From positions 310,001 to 374,000 of the forward strand of contig NZ_JACLZI010000036.1 of NCBI RefSeq assembly GCF_014280935.1: 64,000 nucleotides of DNA. The letters run 5' to 3'. This stretch comes from Aquibacillus kalidii. GTDB taxonomy: Bacteria > Bacillota > Bacilli > Bacillales > Amphibacillaceae. This document shows, one piece after another, positions 1-8,535 of this stretch (positions are counted from its first letter, which is position 1; each line of letters starts with the position of its first letter). Made by a program: the position numbers and the translations under genes. The notes beneath the pieces are model-generated. The model saw nothing but the letters and a program-made list of their open reading frames with translations, searched no databases and was not told the origin of the DNA.

Positions 1-181
1 CAACAACACCTTTAGAAAAATTTTCTTTACGAAGAATTTCAGCAATTCCATCTCTTAATTGGTTTTTAGATGCCATACCGACAATTCCGTAACATTCAAT
101 TGCAGCACCACCCGCAACAGTAGATATTACTTCATTTGTAATGGTTACATGACCATCTTTTGTTTTCAGTTCAATGGACAT
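1..181 (-). CDS. yloU: Asp23/Gls24 family envelope-stress protein YloU (5' part only)
   Basis: The first 60 codons of a gene whose 3' end lies outside the window. The product begins MSIELKTKDGHVTITNEVIS and continues with AGGAAIECYGIVGMASKNQL, typical of the Asp23/Gls24 family (DUF322) YloU protein that follows rpmB in Bacillus. Members are small cytoplasmic or membrane-associated proteins linked to envelope or alkaline stress; the exact role of YloU is not established. The ATG is preceded by a clear GGAGG at 5-bp spacing. It is divergent from rpmB, as in B. subtilis. Confidence 0.88.
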   Translation of the reverse strand, partial: MSIELKTKDGHVTITNEVISTVAGGAAIECYGIVGMASKNQLRDGIAEILRKENFSKGVV

Positions 182-519
182 ACAAATCCTCCTTGGCTTC
201 TATCTTTAATTTAAAGTCATTTTACTATAACATTGTCAATTTTGAAAACAGTTTCATTCTAATTATAACGTAAAATGATTTGATTAGAATAATACATTGT
301 CTATATTATCATTATTTCCTAGTCTGCACGTAATTCAAACCCCTTTATACAATGTACGAAAACTTATAATCTGTCAAGTAAGATTTCTTTATATCACTTT
401 TCTGCCATAAAAAACTGAATTTTATTATAACAGCTAAAGATATATTGCAATATAACTCTTCCTATGATAAATTATATTAGTATGTAAAGAGATACATGCT
501 AGGTAGGAGGGAATTTATT
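182..519. promoter_or_regulatory. Divergent intergenic region between yloU and rpmB
   Basis: This 338-bp AT-rich spacer has no gene. On the plus strand TTGCAA (445-450), 17 bp, TAAATT (468-473) is the best sigma-A-like promoter candidate for rpmB. On the minus strand a TTGACA (about 235-240) lies upstream of yloU, but its -10 is poorly defined. Assignments are by eye. Confidence 0.4.
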
Positions 520-708
520 ATGGGACGCAAATGTGTTGTAACTGGACGTAAAACTACTTCTGGTAACAATCGTTCTCACGCGATGAATGCTAATAAACGT
601 ACATTTAAATCAAACGTACAAAAAGTACGTATTATGGTTGATGGTAAACCTAAGCGCGTTTATGTATCAGCTCGTGCATTGAAATCAGGTAAAGTAGAAC
701 GAGTATAA
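520..708 (+). CDS. rpmB: 50S ribosomal protein L28
   Basis: A 62-residue protein, [20 protein letters not shown]..., that matches ribosomal protein L28 over its full length, including the conserved [14 protein letters not shown] segment and the basic C-terminus. It is a component of the large ribosomal subunit. It keeps a single N-terminal CVVTG cysteine with no second zinc-type CxxC pair visible, so it looks like a zinc-independent form (inference). The frame is open from an upstream ATG at 496, but that codon precedes the Shine-Dalgarno TAGGAGGG (504-511), which is correctly spaced for the ATG at 520. It is monocistronic and ends at a strong terminator. Confidence 0.96.
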   Translation: MGRKCVVTGRKTTSGNNRSHAMNANKRTFKSNVQKVRIMVDGKPKRVYVSARALKSGKVERV

Positions 709-714
709 TAGTAC

Positions 715-748
715 AAAAAAAGCACCCGACATTAGGGTGCTTTTTTTG
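715..748 (+). terminator. Intrinsic terminator of rpmB
   Basis: An AAGCACCC / GGGTGCTT stem (arms within 720-742) with a short loop is followed by a run of T. It is flanked by A on the other side, so it can also serve spoVM on the minus strand. Confidence 0.92.
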
Positions 749-754
749 TGTTTG

Positions 755-835
755 TTAATCCTTTTTAAAAGATCCCATTATTGCACGAACAAAGCCACCA
801 ATGAACCTTGGGAGTTTAAAGGTATAAAATTTCAT
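755..835 (-). CDS. spoVM: Stage V sporulation protein SpoVM (26 residues)
   Basis: A 26-codon ORF between thiN and rpmB, too short for routine ORF calling. It encodes MKFYTFKLPRFIGGFVRAIM followed by GSFKKD. This matches B. subtilis SpoVM almost residue for residue (from memory MKFYTIKLPKFLGGIVRAML...). SpoVM is an amphipathic helix that recognises the convex forespore membrane, recruits the SpoIVA coat ATPase, and is an inhibitor and substrate of FtsH. The proline near position 9 and the glycine pair are kept. A GGAGG lies 9 bp upstream of the ATG, and the position between thiN and rpmB is the syntenic one. It shares the convergent terminator with rpmB. Confidence 0.95.
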   Translation of the reverse strand: MKFYTFKLPRFIGGFVRAIMGSFKKD

Positions 836-896
836 GAGAACCCCTCCTCTTTTCAAATAACAAAAGATCCTACAACACTATCCTATGATAATAACC

Positions 897-1550
897 TCAA
901 ATAAGTACATCTCGGCTCTTTATTACTAATAGTATGCCTTCCTTGAATGAAAAAGTACCTGTTTCTGCATTTAATTGATTTGATATACACCTTGTTGAGC
1001 CCCAATAAATATTCTTATTACTTAATTTATAGTAGAAACCTTCGAGAGATATGCCAATAACTTCTTTAGAAAATGGGATAAAAGATATGTATGGGTATTT
1101 TTTATCCTTTTCAACACGATGCTCACCCGAAAAAAACAACTCAATAGAGTTGTTTCTATCTACTATGGTTGCCTTTATCGATTTTTTTCTGAGGGTATAT
1201 AATAATTGGACACTAGCCATTTGATGGTCTAATCTTCCGCCAGTAACACCAAATAGGAAAAGCTGTTTTGGAAAAAGTTCTATTGCTTGTAATAGAGCAA
1301 GTTCTAGGTCAGTCTCATCTTTTTCTACGGGAAATGACAAAAATAAATCCGAGTTATTTTTTACTTCTTCTTTTTCTGCTGTTGATAAAGAGTCAAAATC
1401 TCCAATTGCAATATCCAAGTGTATTCCCGATCTAATAATGGTAAGAGCGCCTCGATCAGCTCCGATCCATCTGTCAATTTCTTGTTTATAATTATCGAGT
1501 GAAGGAATTTGATCTTCTGGACCTGCTGCTACTACTGCTACTTTTTTCAT
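897..1550 (-). CDS. thiN: Thiamine diphosphokinase
   Basis: A 217-residue protein that converts thiamine plus ATP to thiamine diphosphate and AMP; B. subtilis YloS/ThiN is about 214 residues. The N-terminal half has the nucleotide-binding motifs WIGADRGA (around residue 28) and IAIGDFDSLS (around 48), then KDETDLELAL (around 80) and GVTGGRLDH (around 100), all hallmarks of the family. The C-terminal third is the beta-rich thiamine-binding domain. It lies downstream of rpe, separated by a terminator-like hairpin, so it probably has its own promoter or partial read-through. The start has a GGGG about 10 bp upstream. Confidence 0.93.
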   Translation of the reverse strand: MKKVAVVAAGPEDQIPSLDNYKQEIDRWIGADRGALTIIRSGIHLDIAIGDFDSLSTAEKEEVKNNSDLFLSFPVEKDETDLELALLQAIELFPKQLFLFGVTGGRLDHQMASVQLLYTLRKKSIKATIVDRNNSIELFFSGEHRVEKDKKYPYISFIPFSKEVIGISLEGFYYKLSNKNIYWGSTRCISNQLNAETGTFSFKEGILLVIKSRDVLI

Positions 1551-1626
1551 GACACAATATCCCCTTCAAAATTAATTTGTTTATTGTTCACAAGTCTATC
1601 TTTATTTGTAAAACAAGATTCATAAT

Positions 1627-1666
1627 AGTAAAAAGGTTGCCGTTAGTATAGGCAACCTTTTTTACT
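1627..1666 (-). terminator. Terminator-like hairpin between rpe and thiN
   Basis: AGTAAAAAGGTTGCC (1627-1641) pairs with GGCAACCTTTTTTACT (1651-1666) across a short loop. T/A runs inside both arms make it potentially bidirectional. It probably ends the prpC-prkC-rsgA-rpe transcript. Confidence 0.85.
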
Positions 1667-1778
1667 ATTACATAACTCAATCAATCACTATCTTAGCATC
1701 TATATTACTAGAGTTTGTCTATTAGTTTTTATTTAGAACTATTTTCCGCGAAAAGAACCCTTTTAATCCTTGGCAATC

Positions 1779-2429
1779 CTATTTAGCATTACGAATTTCT
1801 TCTATCGCTTTTTGTCGATCCTCTTTATCATAGATAGCACTTCCGGCAACTAAAACATCTACTCCTGCGTTTATGCATAATGGAGCTGTAGTAGTGTTAA
1901 CACCACCATCAACCTCGATCTCAAAGTTTAGTTGCTCCTCTTTACGCCAGCCATCTGCAACTTTTACTTTTCTTAATACATCGTGTATAAAGGATTGTCC
2001 CCCAAACCCTGGATTAACCGTCATAAATAAAACTAAATCTACCTCATGTAAGATAGGCTTTATCATTTCGACTGGAGTCGCCGGATTTAATACAACACCA
2101 GCTTTAACCCCCAACGCTTTAATAGCATGAATCGTACGATGCAAATGTCTGCATGCCTCAACATGCACAGTAATATAATCTGCACCCGCGTCAGCAAAAT
2201 CCTTTATATATTTATCAGGATCTTCAATCATTAAATGAACATCTAATGGTAGTGTTGTGGTCGGTCTTATAGCTTTTACTACTAAGGGTCCTATCGTAAT
2301 GTTCGGCACGAAATGCCCATCCATGACATCTACATGAATATAATCAGCTCCACCCTTTTCCACGTCCATTATTTCCTCTTTAAGACGTGAAAAGTCTGCA
2401 GATAGAATAGAAGGTGCTATTTTTGTCAT
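1779..2429 (-). CDS. rpe: Ribulose-phosphate 3-epimerase
   Basis: A 216-residue TIM-barrel enzyme that interconverts ribulose-5-phosphate and xylulose-5-phosphate in the pentose phosphate pathway. Diagnostic segments are APSILSADFSRL at the N-terminus, HVDVMDGHFVPN (metal-binding His/Asp), VHLMIEDP, MTVNPGFGGQSF and the terminal phosphate-binding EVDGGVN...VAGSAIY. The ORF is open 29 codons further upstream into rsgA, but the ATG at 2429 starts right after the rsgA stop, has GAGGT 6 bp upstream, and gives the usual family start MTKIAPSILSADF. It is translationally coupled to rsgA, as in B. subtilis. Confidence 0.96.
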   Translation of the reverse strand: MTKIAPSILSADFSRLKEEIMDVEKGGADYIHVDVMDGHFVPNITIGPLVVKAIRPTTTLPLDVHLMIEDPDKYIKDFADAGADYITVHVEACRHLHRTIHAIKALGVKAGVVLNPATPVEMIKPILHEVDLVLFMTVNPGFGGQSFIHDVLRKVKVADGWRKEEQLNFEIEVDGGVNTTTAPLCINAGVDVLVAGSAIYDKEDRQKAIEEIRNAK

Positions 2430-2430
2430 A

Positions 2431-3312
2431 TTAATACCTCGGCTTTCTACTTTGTATCTCCTCAAAAAATTGTAGGTAGTGTTCATATCGAAAAGATGGA
2501 ATTGTTTTATCTTCAACTGCAGCCTTTACTGCACAGTGCGGTTCTTTATTATGCATACAACCTCTAAACTTACAATTTTGTCTTAACGCTTGCATCTCTG
2601 GAAAACAATCTGGCAATTCCTCTAACTCGATCTCCGAAAATTCGAGTGAACTAAATCCTGGCGTGTCGGCTACAAGCCCACCATTTATTTCAATTAGCTC
2701 CACATGTCTAGTTGTATGCTTCCCCCTCCCTAAGCTTGCTGAGATCTCATTTGTTTCCAAGCTCAGAACAGGATTAATGGCATTTAACATAGAAGATTTT
2801 CCAACTCCAGACTGACCCGCAATTACAGATATTTTATCTTTGAAATATTTTTTTGCCTCTGATAATCCTCCTGATTGTTTCGTCGAAAGCATTTGCACAG
2901 GATAACCAATTTGTTCATAATCCGTTTTATACTTTTCTATTGCCAGTTCCTGTTGCTCAGGTATAATATCAATTTTTGAAATAAATATCACTGGATCAAT
3001 CTGCTTGGATTCAATTAATACTAAGAATCTGTCTAACAACAAAGAACTAAAATCTGGTTGTGTCGCAGATACAACAATAATAGCCTGATCAATATTTGCT
3101 ATCGGGGGCCTTACCAGTTCATTTTTTCTTGGTTTTACATCAAGAATATATCCCTCTCCAGGGTTACTTTCCTCAAATACAACCTCATCTCCGACGAGAG
3201 GGTTTACTTTATTTTTCCTAAAAACTCCTCTTCCTCGACATTGGAAAAGGTTTTTATCTGATTGTACATAGTAAAATCCACTTAAAGCTTTTACAATTTT
3301 ACCTTCAGGCAT
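2431..3312 (-). CDS. rsgA: Ribosome small-subunit-dependent GTPase RsgA
   Basis: A 293-residue, circularly permuted GTPase that assists late 30S maturation and is released by GTP hydrolysis on the ribosome. An N-terminal OB-fold (about 1-70) is followed by G4 SKID (112-115), the P-loop GQSGVGKSS (166-174) and G3 DTPG (216-219), which is the permuted order typical of the family. The C-terminal zinc knuckle has C247, C252, H254 and C260. It follows prkC with only a few bases between and uses a Shine-Dalgarno (GAGGGTGAG) inside the end of prkC. B. subtilis CpgA/YloQ is in the same place and is reported to be phosphorylated by PrkC. Confidence 0.96.
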   Translation of the reverse strand: MPEGKIVKALSGFYYVQSDKNLFQCRGRGVFRKNKVNPLVGDEVVFEESNPGEGYILDVKPRKNELVRPPIANIDQAIIVVSATQPDFSSLLLDRFLVLIESKQIDPVIFISKIDIIPEQQELAIEKYKTDYEQIGYPVQMLSTKQSGGLSEAKKYFKDKISVIAGQSGVGKSSMLNAINPVLSLETNEISASLGRGKHTTRHVELIEINGGLVADTPGFSSLEFSEIELEELPDCFPEMQALRQNCKFRGCMHNKEPHCAVKAAVEDKTIPSFRYEHYLQFFEEIQSRKPRY

Positions 3313-3316
3313 TCAT

Positions 3317-5371
3317 TCACTCACCCTCCAGATCTTTATAAGATACTGATTTATTTATTATTACTGTATCATCACGCATTACCTTATAGTGTGCTGTTTC
3401 TCCAGGAGCTATAGTTAACCGAATTGTAAATTCTTTATCCTTAGCTATCGACTCCACTGGCTGAAACAGCTCTTCTATATCATGATCCTTATCACCAACA
3501 TAAATTCTAATTTCTTGAGGTTTATGTGTGTCTGTCGCATTGTCATCAGAACCTTCTTCATTCTGTTCCTCCGCTTTATTTCCTGTGTATGGTACATTAA
3601 AGGATATCAACTGTGATAAGGGTGGCTTTTCTTTTGGTCCAAGTGAAACTACAATTTGAACATATGACTTTTCTTCGATTTCTGAATTCGCTTTTGGACT
3701 TTGACTAATGACTAACCCTTTTTCTACATCCTCCGAATTCGCTTCTGTTTTATCTACTAAAAGATTATTCTCCCTTAAATAGCTCCTCGCATCTTCCTCA
3801 GTCATACCAACCAAGTCTTTTATGTTAACTTTTGCCGGTCCAACACTTATTTCAAAAATAACTGTTGTTTGCTTAGGCACAACTTTATCTCCAGGCTGTG
3901 GTTGATATTGAGTAATAATTTCCCCAACAGGCTTGTCAGAATGTGTTTCCCTAAATTGAATGTCTTCATATCCTGTCTGCTCTAATAAACGTTCAATTTG
4001 GTTATAGTCTCTACCAACATAATCTTCAAATGTAACCTTTTCCTGCCCTTGACTAGTAAAAACAGTAACCGTTCTACCTTCTTTGATTGTATCGTTTGCT
4101 TCCGGATTTGTTTTCACAACATACCCTTCAGGAATATCATCTGAATAGATTGGTTCCTCTTCTACTTCTAATTCTAACGCTGTTAATTGTTCCACAGCCT
4201 CCTCATACTCCACACCCTCAAGTTCAGGGATAATTACATCCTTTGGCTGAAGCATATTTGGAATAATGAACAAAGCTGCAAATAACGCCATTATTACCAT
4301 GATAGAAATAATTGAAACCCACATAAATATTTTTCTACCTTTTTTCTTCTTTTTCTTATTTTTTTTCTTGTCTTTTAACTCTTCAGAATTACTGTTATTT
4401 TCCTGTATCTTTTGCATATTATTAGTATTATGGATAATTGTATCCTGTGTTGATTTGTTTGCTTTAAACGTCTCATCCGTAATAATTGGAATTGCCTTCG
4501 TTTCTTCCCCACTATCTTCAGGAGGTAAAAATAACTCTTCATCGATATTAGCTGGATGTAACGACACTTCTAATGCATCTTCCATTTCATAGACAGCATC
4601 ATACCGATGAAAGGGGTCTTTTGTTGTTGCTTTTAACACAATATTTTCAAGTGATTGTGGAATTGCTGGGTTCCATCTTCTAATTGACGGGGTATTACTC
4701 TGCAAATGTTTTAATGCAATAGACACGGCGGACTGACCTGAAAAGGGTAAACGACCTGTCAGTAATTCAAACAGTACAATCCCTAAAGAATAGATATCCG
4801 ATTTTTTATTAGCCATTCCGCCACGTGCCTGCTCAGGAGATAAATAGTGAACAGAACCTAACACTGAATTTGTCTGTGTTAAGGAAGTAGCACTTAATGC
4901 CACCGCAATCCCAAAATCAGTTACTTTTACACTTCCATAGGGATCAATCAATATATTTTGTGGTTTAATATCACGGTGTACGATATCATTTTCGTGTGCA
5001 TGAGTAATAGCAGATGTAATCTGCTTCATAATATCTATGGCTTCTTGTACTTCTACAGGACCATACGTTTGTATGTATTTTTTTAATGTCATGCCATCTA
5101 CATATTCCATTACCATGAAATAAATATTGTCTTCTTCTCCAACATCGTAAATATTAACAATATTCGGATGAGCCAGACTTGTTGCCGCTTGCGCTTCTCG
5201 ATGAAAACGCGCTATAAACTCATCATCATTGGCATATTCTAATCGTAAAACCTTAATGGCAACGTCTCGATCAAGAATAATATCTCTGGCAAGGTAAACA
5301 TTGGCCATGCCACCTCCACCTATCATCTTCTTAATCTTATATCTTTCGTTCAACAACCGGCCTTCTAGCAC
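3317..5371 (-). CDS. prkC: Membrane Ser/Thr protein kinase with PASTA domains (PrkC)
   Basis: A 684-residue Hanks-type kinase that senses muropeptides or lipid II through external PASTA repeats and phosphorylates cytoplasmic targets; in Bacillus it affects germination and wall metabolism. The kinase domain (about 10-268) has the Gly-rich loop GGGGMANVYLARD, K40, HRD (132-134) and DFG (152-154), with a Thr-rich activation loop. A Lys-rich stretch (about 333-347) precedes one membrane helix (348-371). Three extracellular PASTA units follow (about 375-580), then an acidic linker and a beta-rich tail. The start is GTG with AAGGTG 7 bp upstream, and it overlaps the prpC stop by 7 bp. Kinase and phosphatase are therefore translationally coupled. 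Confidence 0.96.
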   Translation of the reverse strand: MLEGRLLNERYKIKKMIGGGGMANVYLARDIILDRDVAIKVLRLEYANDDEFIARFHREAQAATSLAHPNIVNIYDVGEEDNIYFMVMEYVDGMTLKKYIQTYGPVEVQEAIDIMKQITSAITHAHENDIVHRDIKPQNILIDPYGSVKVTDFGIAVALSATSLTQTNSVLGSVHYLSPEQARGGMANKKSDIYSLGIVLFELLTGRLPFSGQSAVSIALKHLQSNTPSIRRWNPAIPQSLENIVLKATTKDPFHRYDAVYEMEDALEVSLHPANIDEELFLPPEDSGEETKAIPIITDETFKANKSTQDTIIHNTNNMQKIQENNSNSEELKDKKKNKKKKKKGRKIFMWVSIISIMVIMALFAALFIIPNMLQPKDVIIPELEGVEYEEAVEQLTALELEVEEEPIYSDDIPEGYVVKTNPEANDTIKEGRTVTVFTSQGQEKVTFEDYVGRDYNQIERLLEQTGYEDIQFRETHSDKPVGEIITQYQPQPGDKVVPKQTTVIFEISVGPAKVNIKDLVGMTEEDARSYLRENNLLVDKTEANSEDVEKGLVISQSPKANSEIEEKSYVQIVVSLGPKEKPPLSQLISFNVPYTGNKAEEQNEEGSDDNATDTHKPQEIRIYVGDKDHDIEELFQPVESIAKDKEFTIRLTIAPGETAHYKVMRDDTVIINKSVSYKDLEGE

Positions 5372-6126
5372 TCAGTTTCACCTTCCTTCGGTGAGTCATA
5401 AAACTTAACCAAGGCTACAGAAATATTGTCTTCACCACCACGCTCATTCGCTAAATCAATCAACCGTTGAGCGATATCTTTTAGTTCCATATCTTCTTTT
5501 ATGTACTCCTCTAACTCATTATCCAATACTTTATTTGTAAGTCCATCGGAACATATTAATATACTATTTCGTACATCCCACCCGATTGTTTGAATATCTG
5601 GTTTCGCTCCTACTTCTGTACCCAATGCTCTTAAAAGAACATTTTTCCTAGGATGATACTCTGCATCCTCTTTTGAGATTTGACCTGTTTTAACTAATTC
5701 ATTAACAAGTGAATGATCTTCCGTTACCTGCTTATACCCTTGATCATTGTACAAATAACATCTACTATCCCCAATGTGAGCAATAGAGATAAAATCAGAA
5801 GTACAAATAACAGCCACAACAGTTGTTCCCATTCCACTGCATTCTTCATTTTCTTGCGCATAAGCATATACTTTATTGTTTGTTTCCAGAATGGAATCGG
5901 ACAGCCATTGTTCTGCATCTCCAGGTGTGGAAAAGGGCTTATCTTCGTCCCATCTTTCACCTAACGACGAAATAACCATCTGGCTGGCTACATCTCCAGC
6001 TTTGTGTCCCCCCATACCATCTGCAACTATTGCTAATAATTGGTTATTCGAGTTTACAAAAATGGCGCCAGAATCCTCATTATGCTCCCTAACTTTTCCT
6101 GTATCTGTCAAAAAATAACCGTTCAT
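5365..6126 (-). CDS. prpC: PP2C-type protein phosphatase PrpC
   Basis: A 253-residue Mn-dependent phosphatase that reverses PrkC phosphorylation. PP2C motifs are seen in order: TDTGKVREHNED at the N-terminus, IVADGMGGHKAGDVAS (metal ligand D36), HIGDSRCYLY, ITEDHSL-like TEDHSLVNELV, LICSDGLTN and the terminal GGEDNISVALV. A 13-codon upstream extension would start at a TTG without a matching ribosome site. The ATG at 6126 follows a GAGGAGACGGGGTG purine stretch and gives the B. subtilis PrpC length (254). In B. subtilis rlmN lies directly upstream; here rsmB does. Confidence 0.95.
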   Translation of the reverse strand: MNGYFLTDTGKVREHNEDSGAIFVNSNNQLLAIVADGMGGHKAGDVASQMVISSLGERWDEDKPFSTPGDAEQWLSDSILETNNKVYAYAQENEECSGMGTTVVAVICTSDFISIAHIGDSRCYLYNDQGYKQVTEDHSLVNELVKTGQISKEDAEYHPRKNVLLRALGTEVGAKPDIQTIGWDVRNSILICSDGLTNKVLDNELEEYIKEDMELKDIAQRLIDLANERGGEDNISVALVKFYDSPKEGETEC

Positions 6127-6230
6127 TTTTACACCCCGTCTCCTCAATACTACAAGTGTCTTCAACTAGAATAGTTAAATAATACTAAACTATAAGTACA
6201 TGGTTTCTATATAGGAAATAAGAGATTGAA

Positions 6231-7580
6231 TCAAGCTTTTCTTTTTAGTCTTGTTAAAAAGAAACCATCTGTATTAAATTCATGTGGAAACAATTGAATT
6301 CCCCACTTTGTTTTACCTGATGACTGTTGAAGTTCTGATGGTAACTCATCGAAAAAATCCATATCCACTTCAAATTCTTCATGTATAGATAGAAAGCTTT
6401 GGACAACTTTTTCATTTTCTGTCTCGTCTACCGTACATGTACTATACAATAGTTTACCATCTTTTTTTAATAGAGTAGAAACACTTTCCATAAGTTCTAG
6501 CTGAATTGTTGATAACTTATGAATATCTGACTCAGTTTTTTGATACTTTATGTCAGGTTTCCCTCTTAGAACACCAAGACCTGAGCATGGAGCGTCTAAT
6601 AAGATTCGATCAAATGTTTCCTTTGCATGCACGTCAACCAATTTACGTGAATCTGCCTGTTCGGCATTTATAATCGTAAGATCTAAATCTAACGCTTTTC
6701 TCTCTACCAGTTTTGCTTTTTTCTGATGCAAATCATACGCGTAAATTTGACCCTCATCTTTCATTTTTTCAGCAATATGGGTTGTTTTCCCACCCGGGGC
6801 ACTACATGCATCGAGAACTGTTAATCCTTTTTCAAGTTGTAGCATCTCCGCCACAAGCATTGAACTTTGGTCTTGAACCGTAACGAAGTTTTTCTGAAAC
6901 AAAGAACTTCGCAAAACATTACCACTTTGTACAATAATCCCTTGTTCTGAAAAAGTCGAAGGTACTACTTTGTACCCTTCTTGCTCTAATTGTTCCATTG
7001 CATCCTTGCGCGAAATTTTCATCGGTTGGATTCTGATATTCATCGGCTTATGTGTTAAGTTTATTTGACACATTGACTCAGTCTGTTCAAAGCCATACAT
7101 ATCAATCCATCGTTTCACCAACCATTCTGGATGACTAGTAGCAATACTTAACCTTTCAACTGGATCAGATATCGTTTCTATTTCAGGTAGACCATTTCTT
7201 TGAACATTTCGTAAAACACCATTTACAAGAGATGCTATTCCTTTGTGGCCTCGTTGTTTAGAAATCTCTACTGATTCGTGGATAATGGCATGATCAGGTA
7301 CTTTATCTAAAAATTTCATTTGATAAAGTGACATATAGAATAACCACTTAACCCAAGGTTCTATCTTCTTATTACCCTGAAGAAAATGCTGTAAATAAAA
7401 GGCTAACGTTAGCTTTCTTTGAATGGTACCATAAACAATCTCCGTTAAGAGACCTTCATCTCGATCATTTAACCCTTTTTTCTTTATCGCCTGATTAATT
7501 AATAAGTGACTAAATCCACCACTCTCTCCTACTCTAACTAAAATATCTAATGCTGTGTTACGTAGTAAGTATTTAGCCAT
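6231..7580 (-). CDS. rsmB: 16S rRNA (cytosine-967-C5)-methyltransferase RsmB
   Basis: A 449-residue SAM-dependent enzyme that methylates C967 of 16S rRNA. The N-terminal NusB-like RNA-binding domain (about 1-140) is followed by a linker and a Rossmann methyltransferase domain. The latter has the SAM motif DACSAPGGKTTHIA, LLDAPCSGLGVLRGKPDIK with the release cysteine in PCSG, and LLYSTCTVDETENEKVV with the nucleophilic cysteine of the TC motif. The ATG has AGGAG 8 bp upstream, overlapping the end of fmt, so the two are coupled. Confidence 0.95.
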   Translation of the reverse strand: MAKYLLRNTALDILVRVGESGGFSHLLINQAIKKKGLNDRDEGLLTEIVYGTIQRKLTLAFYLQHFLQGNKKIEPWVKWLFYMSLYQMKFLDKVPDHAIIHESVEISKQRGHKGIASLVNGVLRNVQRNGLPEIETISDPVERLSIATSHPEWLVKRWIDMYGFEQTESMCQINLTHKPMNIRIQPMKISRKDAMEQLEQEGYKVVPSTFSEQGIIVQSGNVLRSSLFQKNFVTVQDQSSMLVAEMLQLEKGLTVLDACSAPGGKTTHIAEKMKDEGQIYAYDLHQKKAKLVERKALDLDLTIINAEQADSRKLVDVHAKETFDRILLDAPCSGLGVLRGKPDIKYQKTESDIHKLSTIQLELMESVSTLLKKDGKLLYSTCTVDETENEKVVQSFLSIHEEFEVDMDFFDELPSELQQSSGKTKWGIQLFPHEFNTDGFFLTRLKRKA

Positions 7581-7583
7581 AAA

Positions 7584-8522
7584 TTATTCTCCTAACTTTT
7601 CTCCAACTTGAAGCTCACTACCGGTACCTCTTAAGTAGTCTCCTGCCGTCATTTTTTTCTTCCCAGATGGTTGGAGGCTAGTAATACGTATCCCTTTTCC
7701 ATCACCGCAACATACGATAAACCCTTCCTCTTCTATTCTTGTAACTTCTCCTGGTTTTGTTGAAAAGGTTTCCTCTACTTTTTCCCCCCACCAAACTTTT
7801 ACAGTCTTGCCATGTAATGTCGTGTACGCAACTGGCCAGGGATGAAGTCCTCTTATGTGATTGTAGATCTCAATGTTTGATTTATTCCAATCAATTACTT
7901 CTTGTTCCCTTTTTATATTAGAGGCAAATGTTGCTTCATTATCCTCCTGTTCAATCCGCTCTATATCATTCTTGAACAGCTTTGGTAATGTATCATGTAA
8001 TAGACTGGAGCCAACTCTAGCTAGTTTATCATGTAAAGAACCCACATGATCCTTTTCTTCTATTATTACCTCTTTCTGGGAAATAATATCACCAGCGTCT
8101 AATTTTTCTGCCATATACATAATTGTGATACCAGTTTTCGGTTTACCTTGAAGAATAGCGTAGTGTATTGGCGCACCACCTCTTAATTCTGGTAATAATG
8201 AAGCGTGAACGTTAATACAACCATATTTTGGTGCTTCTAACAACGCTTTCGGTAGAATTTGACCGAATGCAGCTGTTACAATCAAATCCGGCTCATATTT
8301 CAATACCTGTTCATACTCATCCTTAATCTTCTCGGGCTGGAAAACTTCGATATTATGTTTCTCTGCTTCTACCTTTACTGGAGAGGGTGTCAATACCTTT
8401 TTTCTACCCTTAGGTCGGTCAGGTTGTGTAACAACAAGAACAACCTCATATTTATCTTCTATTATCTGTTGTAAAACCGGTACAGCAAAATCCGGTGTTC
8501 CCATAAAAACTATTTTTTTCAT
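7584..8522 (-). CDS. fmt: Methionyl-tRNA formyltransferase
   Basis: A 312-residue enzyme that formylates initiator Met-tRNA using 10-formyl-tetrahydrofolate. The N-terminal [18 protein letters not shown], the folate-binding and catalytic segment [20 protein letters not shown] (Asn/His/Asp type), and the C-terminal OB-like domain with [12 protein letters not shown] are diagnostic. The start is the ATG at 8522, with AAAGGGG upstream; the TTG one codon earlier is less likely. In B. subtilis def (peptide deformylase) lies between priA and fmt. Here the genes are only 13 bp apart and def is absent. Confidence 0.95.
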   Translation of the reverse strand: MKKIVFMGTPDFAVPVLQQIIEDKYEVVLVVTQPDRPKGRKKVLTPSPVKVEAEKHNIEVFQPEKIKDEYEQVLKYEPDLIVTAAFGQILPKALLEAPKYGCINVHASLLPELRGGAPIHYAILQGKPKTGITIMYMAEKLDAGDIISQKEVIIEEKDHVGSLHDKLARVGSSLLHDTLPKLFKNDIERIEQEDNEATFASNIKREQEVIDWNKSNIEIYNHIRGLHPWPVAYTTLHGKTVKVWWGEKVEETFSTKPGEVTRIEEEGFIVCCGDGKGIRITSLQPSGKKKMTAGDYLRGTGSELQVGEKLGE

Positions 8523-8535
8523 CAAATTCCCCTTT

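Noticed and set aside
496-519. Upstream start of rpmB adding eight residues
   Set aside because: The ribosome-binding site lies inside this extension, and L28 always starts MGRKC/MARKC in this group.
4266-4592. 108-codon plus-strand ORF antisense to prkC
   Set aside because: It mirrors the Lys-rich and transmembrane region of prkC (poly-Phe translation); no ribosome site. A shadow of the real gene.
5724-5960. 78-codon minus-strand ORF inside prpC in another frame
   Set aside because: It overlaps the conserved PP2C core in the same direction and has no family resemblance.
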